A stretch of 64,000 bases of DNA from Bacteroidia bacterium (GTDB taxonomy: Bacteria; Bacteroidota; Bacteroidia; Flavobacteriales; Flavobacteriaceae), in assembly GCA_030428705.1 (NCBI GenBank), contig JAUIDI010000002.1:124001-188000 (forward strand). Direction: 5' to 3'. The notes under the pieces are model-generated. The model made no database searches. It was given only the letters and a program-made list of their open reading frames with translations, and was not told the origin of the DNA. The position numbers and the translations under genes were made by a program. Positions 37,166 to 45,742 of this stretch are shown here, piece after piece (the stretch's first letter is position 1; each line of letters begins with the position of its first letter).

Positions 37166-37701
37166 TAGATGATTTTATTTTCCTGAAGGATGCCGATGGT
37201 CTGCAGAAGATTATCCATCGCCGTGGTCATGGACCTGACCGAAATGGTTGCACCCGAAATTCCATCGATATTGGATTCATAATCCACTCGATCGTTTCCG
37301 GTCTTGCCAAAAAACTGTTTTAACCATCGCTTGCTACCAATTTCACCCCCATACTCTTCCCGATACACGAGAACTTTTGAATTTATGACTTCCAGTTTCG
37401 CGTTGAATATGACCAGATAATCAAATTTGGCCGTTTTGCTAGGGGCTTGGTCGACAAAGACATAGCCCAGAAGGTTGCCGTCCTTATAGATTCCGTTGAA
37501 GTTGTCCTCGGTTATTTTAGAGGGAAGTTTCTCGTTCAAATCATTGTTCACCAAAACCGATCGAAAGGATGTATCGCTAACCTCAAAGGTTTTTTCGACC
37601 ACTTTGACCACTTTTTTTTCCATTTTTTTAGGCAAACCGAATCCCAAAAGCAAAAAGGAGGCCGTCAATGGTAAAACAAATAAGATTTTCATCGAGCGCA
37701 T
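37165..37701 (-). CDS. FMN-binding domain protein (RnfG/NqrC-like, covalent flavin)
   Basis: A 178-residue exported protein with one N-terminal hydrophobic signal or anchor (ILFVLPLTASFLLLGFG). The C-terminal FMN-binding domain contains IDGISGATISVRS (about residues 150-162). This fits the D-x-x-S/T-G-A-T-x-S/T flavinylation site, where ApbE attaches FMN to Thr through phosphodiester. The domain carries one-electron or two-electron transfers outside the cytoplasm. Tight coupling to the four-helix membrane protein and its place behind the porin gene argue for one electron-transfer or uptake module. Confidence 0.88.
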   Translation of the reverse strand: MRSMKILFVLPLTASFLLLGFGLPKKMEKKVVKVVEKTFEVSDTSFRSVLVNNDLNEKLPSKITEDNFNGIYKDGNLLGYVFVDQAPSKTAKFDYLVIFNAKLEVINSKVLVYREEYGGEIGSKRWLKQFFGKTGNDRVDYESNIDGISGATISVRSMTTAMDNLLQTIGILQENKII

Positions 37702-37779
37702 GCGACAAATATAATTATTTGGAATTAATCTTAATAAAATGAAGTGTTTTTAATTACAATTAAACTTTGAACGCCATGG

Positions 37780-38961
37780 TTAGAACCAGACCCCGATTCC
37801 GAAGTTGAGTTGATTCTTCACACCATCATTACCCCCCAACTTGTTGCTGCGAAACTGGTAATCACCCTTTACCACGACACCTGGAGCAATATGATACGAA
37901 AGACCGGTAGTCACATCAGTCCGGTCGTATGCCTCGTTTCGCTGAAGGGCCCCATCGGTATCGGCATGCGTATCGAATTTTTCGTAGCGGACGAAAGCGA
38001 ATAATTTCTGCTTTTTTACTGTAGGCAGGAGGTTATACCCGCCCTCAACATAAAACCCTTGTAAGGCACTACCAAGATCTCTTCCCGTCACATTATTGTA
38101 CTGCTCCGTATCGCTTAAGGAGGCATGGATAAACTGACCTCTGGCCGTAAATCGCCGATACGCATAACGTGCGTCCAGACCGATCATCGAAATACCGATA
38201 TTCGTGCCATCGACTTCTTCCACGTTGTCGGCGGCCTGGGTCTTTCCGAAATAACCGGACAAACCCAATCGAAGCCCTGGAATGCCATAGTAATCCAGTT
38301 TTGTTGAAAGCGTGGGGCTGTCAACGGTGGATTTGATTCCTTTTTGACGTCCGCCCCGAAGTCCGCTCGAGCCTTGCAGGAATCCTGAAATTCCACCTTC
38401 GCCATCAGCTTCCGTCGATTTGAACCCGTTGAAGACATAAACTTGATATCCCAAGGATACATCATTGAAACGCCCGCTCACGCCCACACCGAGTTCACGC
38501 CATGTAGTCGGCACGATGGCATTGTCCATTGCCGGACGTTCCACTCCATTGAAAGTCGTGGGTTCATGATATTCATTTATTATGCCCATGGGCACCAGCA
38601 TCAAACCGCCGCGCAAGTTCACATTATTGGCCACATTATAGTTTACAAAAGCTTGTTCGACAAAGACCTCTTCCACATGTTCAAATTCAATTTCGGTAAA
38701 GAATTGTACTTTATCCGTAAATCGATACCCTAGCAACAAGACCAAACGTTGTACATCGATTTCCCCATTATCCCCCTCGGGCTGGTTGTACAACATTTCA
38801 CCATAGGCCCCGACAGTTACTTCCGAGCCGTAGTTTCCGGAAAGAATCCTTTGCGCGGAATTCAGCTGCTTTTGTGGGTCCAACATAATCGAATCGGTAC
38901 CCACCTGGGCAAAGGAAAACGTAGCAAAAAATAGGGCAAGTACGAAGTAATTTTTAAACAT
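37780..38961 (-). CDS. Outer-membrane porin (OprP/OprO-like)
   Basis: A 393-residue beta-barrel with signal peptide ALFFATFSFAQ. The body alternates hydrophobic and polar residues, ends in an aromatic residue as outer-membrane barrels do (FGIGVWF), and carries the phosphate-selective porin pattern EIEFEHVEEVFVEQAFVNY and GLMLVPMGIINEYHEP. The substrate is not predictable; iron-linked or anion uptake are options. It is the first gene of an operon with the FMN-binding protein (78-base gap) and the four-helix protein, behind a promoter flanked by palindromes. Confidence 0.87.
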   Translation of the reverse strand: MFKNYFVLALFFATFSFAQVGTDSIMLDPQKQLNSAQRILSGNYGSEVTVGAYGEMLYNQPEGDNGEIDVQRLVLLLGYRFTDKVQFFTEIEFEHVEEVFVEQAFVNYNVANNVNLRGGLMLVPMGIINEYHEPTTFNGVERPAMDNAIVPTTWRELGVGVSGRFNDVSLGYQVYVFNGFKSTEADGEGGISGFLQGSSGLRGGRQKGIKSTVDSPTLSTKLDYYGIPGLRLGLSGYFGKTQAADNVEEVDGTNIGISMIGLDARYAYRRFTARGQFIHASLSDTEQYNNVTGRDLGSALQGFYVEGGYNLLPTVKKQKLFAFVRYEKFDTHADTDGALQRNEAYDRTDVTTGLSYHIAPGVVVKGDYQFRSNKLGGNDGVKNQLNFGIGVWF

Positions 38962-38975
38962 GATAGGGTTCTTTT

Positions 38976-38996
38976 TATTTAGATTATATTTAAATA
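38976..38996. promoter_or_regulatory. Operator-like palindrome 1, in the porin leader
   Basis: A 21-base dyad with arms TATTTAGATT / ATTTAAATA, eight of ten pairs matching around a central A. It lies between the transcription start expected from the promoter and the porin ATG, so a bound protein could block elongation. Confidence 0.5.
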
Positions 38997-39010
38997 AATA
39001 ATTCGGAGCG

Positions 39011-39041
39011 CAAATTTAATGGCAATATTGAAATTGCCAAA
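39011..39041 (-). promoter_or_regulatory. Porin operon promoter, TTTG-N19-TAAATTTG
   Basis: On the minus strand TTTG (39041-39038) is followed after exactly 19 bases by TAAATTTG (39018-39011), a full match to the Bacteroidota primary promoter. Transcription should start near 39004, about 43 bases before the ATG. Confidence 0.75.
39021..39038. promoter_or_regulatory. Dyad GGCAAT-N6-ATTGCC in the promoter spacer
   Basis: GGCAATATTGAAATTGCC is a perfect six-base inverted repeat with a six-base centre, filling the spacer between the -33 and -7 elements, where a bound repressor would exclude RNA polymerase. It is unrelated to the two flanking palindromes. Confidence 0.4.
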
Positions 39042-39044
39042 CTG

Positions 39045-39065
39045 TATTTATATTAATTCTAAATA
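39045..39065. promoter_or_regulatory. Operator-like palindrome 2, upstream of the porin -33 element
   Basis: A 21-base dyad with arms TATTTATATT / ATTCTAAATA, eight of ten pairs matching. Read on the opposite strand it shares 16 of 20 positions with palindrome 1. The combined consensus TTTAGA-N5-7-TCTAAA resembles sites of metal-dependent repressors (inference). Confidence 0.5.
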
Positions 39066-39229
39066 AAGTGGAAGTTTTAACATTTGGGAAAAGTATACGC
39101 TCTCTTATGCGACCCACAAACAATCAACCAGAGCTATATGAGATTCAGGATTTTACCAAGGATACGTTGCTTTAACTTGGCTTCCATAAATATTTGAAGG
39201 AAATGCCCAAGGACCTATTTTCATGCCTA

Positions 39230-40846
39230 TCAATTCCACTGATAAGCAAAGTACATGCACTGTTCATCGGAAAGATTTCGAATGGCATGTGGAACGTTCG
39301 ATGGCACAAAATAAACATCGCCCTTTTTGGCTTGATAGCGTTGATTGCCAATTTCCATTTCGGTATTGCCTTTGACCATCAAAATAATCTCGGTCGCAAA
39401 ATGGGTATGGGGCTCATGGCTTTTGATTCCCCCATTTAGATTGGTTACATGCATTTCATAGTACGGGCACATAGCCGTTGACCGACGAAAATAATTTCGA
39501 ATGCCGCCCTTATCATGTTCTTTAAATTCAAGTTCATCAAAATCGATTATTGCCGAACCTCCGTCTTTTTTTCCACGTTTTAGGTTCATTGCAATTTTCG
39601 ATTCATACTTCATGGTATAGTAGGTGGCATTATCAGAAACGGATCGTATCGTTCCCTTATCCTTTGGCATTAATACGACCACACTGTTCGGCCCAATGGT
39701 TTTTGTATTTCCCTTTACCGAAACTTCTACTTCGCCTTCCTTGATTATGAATATCTGTTCTTTCGAATCGTTTTTCAAGGGCAGTGTTCCCAGGTCGTTT
39801 TTAAGTTGTACGACTTTTAATTCGCTATACGAAAAATGGCTTGTTTCCCCCTTTAACAAAACCGAATCGGTATTTGCCACCGAAAAGGGATAGACCCCTG
39901 CGGCCACAGTATTCGGCATTACATCGCTCCAAAGCCACAATAAGGATTGCGGCAAAATGGCACCGCCATGCTTTCCGTTATGCCCTTCGGTTCCTTCGAC
40001 AAACTTATAATCGTATTCCTTGAATTTGAGGGCCGATTCCATTTGTAGATTGGCCAAATACCAATTACCGTATTGGTTGTTCAAATCGTTCGATCCATCT
40101 TGCAAAAAAACCTTGATGTCTTTTTTATCGGTCTTTCGGATTATCGGGGGATAGTTGTGTCCCCCACGTATATCCGTATAACTGCCTATATGACTAAGCA
40201 CTTTGTGAAAATGTTCGGGGAAAAACCATGCGGCTGTAAATGCGCATATCGCGCCCGACGAAAGTCCACCTATTGCTCTCATTTTTGGATTATCGGATAT
40301 GTTATATTCTTTTTTAAGTTCCGGTATCATTTCTTCAATCAAAAACCTGCCATAGGTATCGGACATGTCATCATACTCCAAACTACGGTTCGACGCCCTA
40401 AAGGGGTTTTCTATCGCCAAGGAATCCATAGAGTGCCCCGGATTTATAAAAAGTCCGATGGTCACGGGTATTTTTTTTTGCGCGATCAAATTGTCAAAGA
40501 CCACGGGCACCCTAAAATCACCGTCCTCTTTGACATAGGTATGACCATCTTGAAAAACCATCAATGCCGCAGGTTCCGATGGGTCGTACTGGCTAGGCAC
40601 GTATACATAATAATCGCGTATCGTGTTGGGATAGATTGTACTTTTCCAGATATGTTTGGTAACCTTTCCTTCGGCAATCCCTTCATATTTTGCCGAGCTC
40701 GGCCCCAGAATATATTCCTCTTGCGCTAAAATCAACGAAGTACAAAACGCACACATCAATAGCATGAATTTGGCAAATAATTTAGAAATCGAAGCCGCCT
40801 GTGTTTTATTCATTATGGCCAAAGATTTTATCATCAAATCCATCAT
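39230..40846 (-). CDS. Secreted esterase fused to two cupin domains
   Basis: A 538-residue exported protein. The ATG at 40846 overlaps the upstream stop as ATGA; an ATG at 40813 would give a shorter, cleaner signal peptide. Residues about 60-320 are an enterochelin-esterase-like alpha/beta hydrolase (PF00756) with nucleophile GGLSSGAICAF. Next come two cupins: a degenerate one (EQIFIIKEGEVEVSV, about 370-385) and a complete one near the C-terminus (PHTHFATEIILMVKGNTEME, metal His/Glu visible, then VPSNVPHAI). Fused cupins suggest sensing or converting a small product. Substrate unknown. Confidence 0.82.
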   Translation of the reverse strand: MMDLMIKSLAIMNKTQAASISKLFAKFMLLMCAFCTSLILAQEEYILGPSSAKYEGIAEGKVTKHIWKSTIYPNTIRDYYVYVPSQYDPSEPAALMVFQDGHTYVKEDGDFRVPVVFDNLIAQKKIPVTIGLFINPGHSMDSLAIENPFRASNRSLEYDDMSDTYGRFLIEEMIPELKKEYNISDNPKMRAIGGLSSGAICAFTAAWFFPEHFHKVLSHIGSYTDIRGGHNYPPIIRKTDKKDIKVFLQDGSNDLNNQYGNWYLANLQMESALKFKEYDYKFVEGTEGHNGKHGGAILPQSLLWLWSDVMPNTVAAGVYPFSVANTDSVLLKGETSHFSYSELKVVQLKNDLGTLPLKNDSKEQIFIIKEGEVEVSVKGNTKTIGPNSVVVLMPKDKGTIRSVSDNATYYTMKYESKIAMNLKRGKKDGGSAIIDFDELEFKEHDKGGIRNYFRRSTAMCPYYEMHVTNLNGGIKSHEPHTHFATEIILMVKGNTEMEIGNQRYQAKKGDVYFVPSNVPHAIRNLSDEQCMYFAYQWN

Positions 40847-42027
40847 TTACCAATATTGTTTTCAAATAAGAACACCCCATTCTTATTGACTATGACAATA
40901 TCGGGCCTACCGTCTTTGTTCATGTCCTCGATGGTAATATTGAGCCCTATACCGGAATCATCATCTATCAAATGCTCTTTAAAATATGGCTTTTCATCGG
41001 GCGTGAATTCGATATAGAATAAAAAAGGGTCTTCGGCATCTCCAGGGTCATTGCCATTATGGGCCAAAAATCGCTTTCCGGAAATCATTTCCGAACGGCC
41101 ATCTCCATCTAAATCGGCCATAATGGTCGCGTGTGTCTGCGCCGTGGTGGAGCTGATCAAATGGGTGGTGAATTTTTCGTTTTGATCCTGTTCGTGCCAC
41201 CATACCCCAAGTTTGTGGGCAGAGGCGCTAACGACATCGTTTCTACCATCGCCGTTGACATCGAATACCTGCATATGTGAACAATCTTCACCGAGGTTCG
41301 TATTATGAAAAATCCAGTCTCCCGACTTTTTATTGGTCTTTCCTTCGAACCAGCCTTCCTTGATCACTACATCTTCGATACCATCGTTATTGACATCCCC
41401 ATAACCAATACCATGTGAATACCGTTCCGTTCCAGGTACATTTTCTTCGCTCAACGCGTAACGCTTCCATTCCGTTTGTCCCTTTTCCAAAGGGGCCTGT
41501 AACCAGATTATCTGGTTTTTATCGACGTCGCCACAAAGTATTTCAGGTCTTCCATCACCATCCATGTCGATAAACCCAGGGGATTCGTTCGAAATACCCA
41601 CGGAATCCGCAATAATATGTCTTTTCCATTCGCCGGGTTTGTTCTTCGGATTCTCGAACCAAAAACCGGGTTTTCCGGGATAATCTACAACTACGACGTC
41701 ATCCCATCCATCAAGATTTACATCCATACCAAGATTGAGGAAGGATTCACTATATTCCTTACGAGGGTCGAAAGTACGGGATGGTGCCATTTCATGGCGT
41801 GTCCAATTGGGTGCTTCAAACCAATAATATCCCGCCACGATATCCAATTGGCCGTCTTTGTTCAAATCGGCCACGGCACTTCCTTCAGAAATAAAATCCC
41901 TAGTAATGGTGGTTTTCTTAAAATGTTTGGAAGTACCCTGCTGTCCACTAACCCATTGCAGGCCCATCAATGAGGCAATCAACACTATTCTTAGCGGCCA
42001 TAAACTAGAATTGACTTTGTTCTTCAT
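40843..42027 (-). CDS. Secreted FG-GAP/VCBS beta-propeller protein
   Basis: A 394-residue exported protein (signal peptide ending LQWVSGQ). It has seven or so VCBS/FG-GAP units, each with a calcium-loop pattern: ADLNKDGQLDIVAG, DVNLDGWDDVVVV, DMDGDGRPEILCG, DVNNDGIEDVVI, DVNGDGRNDVVS, DLDGDGRSEMIS and DMNKDGRPDIVIV. Together these make a closed propeller of the integrin-alpha type that binds sugars or proteins. It lies 33 bases after the dehydrogenase gene and overlaps the esterase gene by four bases, so the three are co-translated. Confidence 0.9.
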   Translation of the reverse strand: MKNKVNSSLWPLRIVLIASLMGLQWVSGQQGTSKHFKKTTITRDFISEGSAVADLNKDGQLDIVAGYYWFEAPNWTRHEMAPSRTFDPRKEYSESFLNLGMDVNLDGWDDVVVVDYPGKPGFWFENPKNKPGEWKRHIIADSVGISNESPGFIDMDGDGRPEILCGDVDKNQIIWLQAPLEKGQTEWKRYALSEENVPGTERYSHGIGYGDVNNDGIEDVVIKEGWFEGKTNKKSGDWIFHNTNLGEDCSHMQVFDVNGDGRNDVVSASAHKLGVWWHEQDQNEKFTTHLISSTTAQTHATIMADLDGDGRSEMISGKRFLAHNGNDPGDAEDPFLFYIEFTPDEKPYFKEHLIDDDSGIGLNITIEDMNKDGRPDIVIVNKNGVFLFENNIGK

Positions 42028-42060
42028 AATGTAATGATATTATTTTAAGGGGTTCTATGT

Positions 42061-44949
42061 TCAAATGCTCATATTTGATAACACGGTATCTATTTGCATC
42101 TGATAATACCGATGCTCATTTGAACCTTCACCGTCCAATTTTCTTTTCAAATCTTCCAATAGACTTTTTGATTTTGAGGTATTCTTAGATCCGATTTTTC
42201 TAATGGAATAATCCAATATTTTTGGTATTTCGGAAGTTTCGGCCAATTTCAGGGCACGCTCCATATCCAAATCGATCAAGGGTTCAAAAGCGTACCATAA
42301 CATCAACGGCAAGTTATGATCCGCCGCATCTTCACTTCTGCGTAAAAGCGCCTGCATGGTGTCCCATCTTTCGCTTGGCGGTAATCTCAGCAAGCCGGAG
42401 ACAAGATAAAGCCTTACCAAAGGCGAAGAATCGTTTTCAGCAATTTCAATAAAACGCTTCATTATTGATTTAGAGGCCTTTTTGTTTTCGGTCACCAATT
42501 GTACGGCCCAACTCCTTAGGTACTCATTCTTGTTTTCCAATAAATCGTTCAAATCGCTTTCAGAAAGGCCATTGGTTACATGAAGTGTCCATAAAGCGCG
42601 GAGCTTTCGGGTTACATCCGGGTTTTCATTCAATATTTTTTTCAGGGCCGAATGTACCTCTGGATTTCCACCTCTTTCCTGTAAGATAGTCCTTGACTGT
42701 CTCACATACCATTCATTGGGATGGAGCTGGTATTCTACCAATTCGCTATCGGATGCCTTCGTCAAATCGACCTGCAGCCACCTATCATCCTTATGTGTAA
42801 TCTTAAAGATACGGCCCAATGTTTTATCGTGTACATCGGGATTTGGACTATGGCATTGGTTTTGGTCGTACCAATCGATCGCGAATACCGAACCACTGGG
42901 GTCGTATTTGAAATTCAGCCATTGTGACCACGAATCGTTCATAATCAAAAAGTCTTTGTTGTGAGAGGCTACATAGCCCGAGCCTGAACGCGTAAGCTGA
43001 TCATTGTTTAATCGTGCCCCATTGATATTGTTCATAAAAATGGTGTTACGGTATTGTTCGGGCCAAGTATCGCCTCCGAGATAGATCATTGCCCCGGCAT
43101 GGGCATGCCCCCCGCCAGCGGCCGCAGACCTGAAATTGCCCGCATGGGGGCCGCGATTCCCTAAATAATGGACGTGATCACCTATGGTCTTGATATCGTC
43201 ATAGGTATAAGGGTTAAAATGTTCGCCTCCTTGACGTTGATATCGCGCACCCTGAACGATATGATACATGTGCGGAATCACACAGACCGTTATAAACGGA
43301 TGCCCATAATCATTAAAGTCGATACCCCAAGGATTACTGGTGCCTTCTGAAAAAATCTCGAACTCATGTCTGGTCGGGTGGTACCGCCAAACCGCCGCGT
43401 TTAATTTTGTACGTTCTTTATCCGAAGCTCCAGGCTTGCCTACATTCGAATGGGTAAAGACCCCATGTACGCCGTATAGCCAACCATCTGGCCCCCACCT
43501 TAGATTATTAAGTACCTCGTGGGTATCTTCAAGCCCCCAGCCATCCAGCAGAATTTGAGGTGGACCGGAAGGTTTGTCATTAGCATCATCGACCGGAATA
43601 AACAGCAAATAGGGAGCGGCACCGACCCATACACCACCCATACCTACTTCGATTCCACTGGCCAGATTCAGACCTTCGATAAAAACCTTTCGCTTGTCCA
43701 AGGTTCCGTCGCCATTGGTATCTTCAAAAATCAAGATTCGATCTTTGCCTTTTCCTTCGGCCGCTGGTACGGGATAGGTATGCCCCTCGACCACCCAAAG
43801 CCTTCCACGGGCATCGATCGTAAAACTGATCGGCCTTACAACGTCAGGTTCGGAGGCCGCAAGGGTTATTTTGAAATCTTCGGGCAATGTCATGGCCTTC
43901 GCCGCTTCTTTTCCCGATAACCCGGAATTGATTATCGGATCCAGCGGGGGAAGCACGATAATATCCTCTTGGTTCAATTCATTGGTAAAACTCGGACGGC
44001 TTGGATAAAAGCGAAAATCGTCAAAGCTGATATGGGCCCACTTATCGTCACCGATATACGGAATGGGCGAAGTACCTGTTTCGTTATCGATAATGCGAAT
44101 GAAAATCTCTTTATTCAAGTAATCGCCTAAATCGACCACCACAGGTTGTAAGGTAGCCCTGCCCTGCCCGGTCGAGGTAAAAACTACTTCGTCGGTACCT
44201 GCCAAGACCAACTCGACACGGGTGTCAGCAAGCGCCCCGCCGGAAACCTTGAACGATGCAAAGGGATGGGTAACTTCAAAAGGAACAGAAGTAAGGGTTC
44301 CCTTTAACTTATAGTTCGAGGTTCCTCCGCTGCTTAAAAAATAATCCCCGTCAAGACCAATTTTTACATCCTTTTCATGTACTGTGGATGGATTATTAAA
44401 CAACGGGGCTTCAAAGGCTTTCCCCTCTGATTTCCAATCGCTCAGATTGCCCCGTTCAAAACCTACGTTCAAGGGTTTGCCATTTTTTACGGGAACAATG
44501 CCGACAACGGTGGGGGCAACAATTTCGCCTTCGGTAATTTCAAATTTTCCGACCATCCCTGCGGCCCGGTGACCGGGAACGGTGCAGTAGTATGTATCGT
44601 CCGAGGTCGCAACAAAAACAATACTTGTACTCGACCCCTTCTCTAACAAGGTTTCGCTTTTTATACCGAGCTTTTCCATGGCTACGTCATGGGTCATGAC
44701 TTCACCATTGGTAATGGTAATACGAACACGGTCTCCTTTGTTCGCCTTCAAAATGGGGTTTCTTGTACCATCTTGCGCAAAATAACCCAACATGGTCGCT
44801 TCAAGGGCATAATCGCGATCGATTCGATCGTCATTTTCGACTTCCTGCGCTTCGGAAATCTCTTTTTCTTTGGGTCGGCATGAGACAATTATACCAATAA
44901 GACCTATTGCGAGCATTGTTCGAAATGCCAATCGATTGCTTTTCTTCAT
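42061..44949 (-). CDS. Lipoprotein: cupredoxin + jelly-roll + PVC-type membrane-bound dehydrogenase
   Basis: A 962-residue lipoprotein (lipobox IIVSC). Domains in order: a blue-copper domain at about 45-145 with ligands in MTHDVAM and CTVPGHRAAGM (C-x4-H-x4-M); a jelly-roll domain at about 155-320; a dehydrogenase propeller of the TIGR02604 type at about 340-740 (RPISFTIDARGRLWVVEGHTYP split as RPISFTIDARGRLWVVEG, HTYP; NGDGTLDKRKVF; GPHAGNFRS); and helical HEAT-like repeats to the end. No CxxCH heme site is present. Oxidation of a sugar with electrons leaving by copper is inference. Confidence 0.82.
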   Translation of the reverse strand: MKKSNRLAFRTMLAIGLIGIIVSCRPKEKEISEAQEVENDDRIDRDYALEATMLGYFAQDGTRNPILKANKGDRVRITITNGEVMTHDVAMEKLGIKSETLLEKGSSTSIVFVATSDDTYYCTVPGHRAAGMVGKFEITEGEIVAPTVVGIVPVKNGKPLNVGFERGNLSDWKSEGKAFEAPLFNNPSTVHEKDVKIGLDGDYFLSSGGTSNYKLKGTLTSVPFEVTHPFASFKVSGGALADTRVELVLAGTDEVVFTSTGQGRATLQPVVVDLGDYLNKEIFIRIIDNETGTSPIPYIGDDKWAHISFDDFRFYPSRPSFTNELNQEDIIVLPPLDPIINSGLSGKEAAKAMTLPEDFKITLAASEPDVVRPISFTIDARGRLWVVEGHTYPVPAAEGKGKDRILIFEDTNGDGTLDKRKVFIEGLNLASGIEVGMGGVWVGAAPYLLFIPVDDANDKPSGPPQILLDGWGLEDTHEVLNNLRWGPDGWLYGVHGVFTHSNVGKPGASDKERTKLNAAVWRYHPTRHEFEIFSEGTSNPWGIDFNDYGHPFITVCVIPHMYHIVQGARYQRQGGEHFNPYTYDDIKTIGDHVHYLGNRGPHAGNFRSAAAGGGHAHAGAMIYLGGDTWPEQYRNTIFMNNINGARLNNDQLTRSGSGYVASHNKDFLIMNDSWSQWLNFKYDPSGSVFAIDWYDQNQCHSPNPDVHDKTLGRIFKITHKDDRWLQVDLTKASDSELVEYQLHPNEWYVRQSRTILQERGGNPEVHSALKKILNENPDVTRKLRALWTLHVTNGLSESDLNDLLENKNEYLRSWAVQLVTENKKASKSIMKRFIEIAENDSSPLVRLYLVSGLLRLPPSERWDTMQALLRRSEDAADHNLPLMLWYAFEPLIDLDMERALKLAETSEIPKILDYSIRKIGSKNTSKSKSLLEDLKRKLDGEGSNEHRYYQMQIDTVLSNMSI

Positions 44950-45088
44950 AATCTTTAACGGCCGTTGGTCATAAACAACGACTATAATACAATGACTTAC
45001 TCGATAATCGAGATTTAATGCTCAGATGTTAAAGCCGAAATCCAAAAAAAGTTCCTTTTAATGATTGACGAGCTAGCCCCTGGGCATT

Positions 45089-45742
45089 TTATTTTATGAG
45101 TTCTGTTATAAAAATATCCTTAATGGCCACCAACGCTTTCCCACCCACATGTATTTGGATACCGATTACACCTTCTTGGGGAATATCGGCATCATCTTCA
45201 TGATAATCCACCGTTTTATGTCCGTTGATGTAAAGGCGTATATGTCGATCTTCGGCCCGAATTTCATAGTCGTTCCAATCGTTTTTCTTGATCCATTGCA
45301 ATATTTGTGTAGAATCGGGCGCCATCAAGGTCTTGTTCCTTCTCGATTCGTCATAGAGACTGGCCCAGTATCCTTCACCCCAATCCGCTTGATAGCCTTT
45401 CATTTCATACGCAGGTTCTTTCATTCGCTCGCTCCGAAATTGAATTCCCGAATTTATGAATCCTTCGTCTCCGGTCAGTTTGATTTTTAAGGTCAAAATA
45501 AAGTCGGAATAGGATTTCTCCGTACAAAGAAAATCGTTATGGGGCACTTCATGTTCTAGCGAACCTCCGACAAGTGTTCCTTTCTCGATACGCCACGTGT
45601 TGGTCGTATCCCCTTCCCACCCTTTGAACGTCTTTCCATCAAAGAGTGCCTTCGCACTTCCTGCAGCCTGACCATGCACCAAAAACATATTGAGCGCCAA
45701 GGTCATTATTATCACCACAGTTATTTTAACTTTTTTAGACAC
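45089..45742 (-). CDS. DUF1080 protein (3-keto-disaccharide hydrolase type)
   Basis: A 217-residue secreted protein (signal peptide ends VHGQA). The concanavalin-like DUF1080 fold shows as LFDGKTFKGWEG (about residue 34), FINSGIQFRSER (about 101), YEMKGYQADWGEGYWASLYD (about 115; the usual ExQ-x-xD pattern) and DWNDYEIRAEDRHIRLYING (about 158). Family members tested elsewhere cleave 3-keto-glycosides. It lies 139 bases upstream of the dehydrogenase gene on the same strand, the arrangement expected for an oxidise-then-cleave route. Confidence 0.88.
   Translation of the reverse strand: MSKKVKITVVIIMTLALNMFLVHGQAAGSAKALFDGKTFKGWEGDTTNTWRIEKGTLVGGSLEHEVPHNDFLCTEKSYSDFILTLKIKLTGDEGFINSGIQFRSERMKEPAYEMKGYQADWGEGYWASLYDESRRNKTLMAPDSTQILQWIKKNDWNDYEIRAEDRHIRLYINGHKTVDYHEDDADIPQEGVIGIQIHVGGKALVAIKDIFITELIK

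Larger units (their letters stand above)
38962..39229. other. 268-base spacer: regulatory left part, featureless right part
   Basis: The left hundred bases hold the porin promoter and three dyads, listed separately. From about 39070 to 39229 I see no gene, hairpin or RNA; this part lies beyond the 3' end of the leftward esterase-bicupin gene. Confidence 0.65.

Noticed and set aside
39070-39229. Small RNA or gene remnant in the spacer
   Set aside because: No hairpin with T-run and no reading frame with homology-like features.
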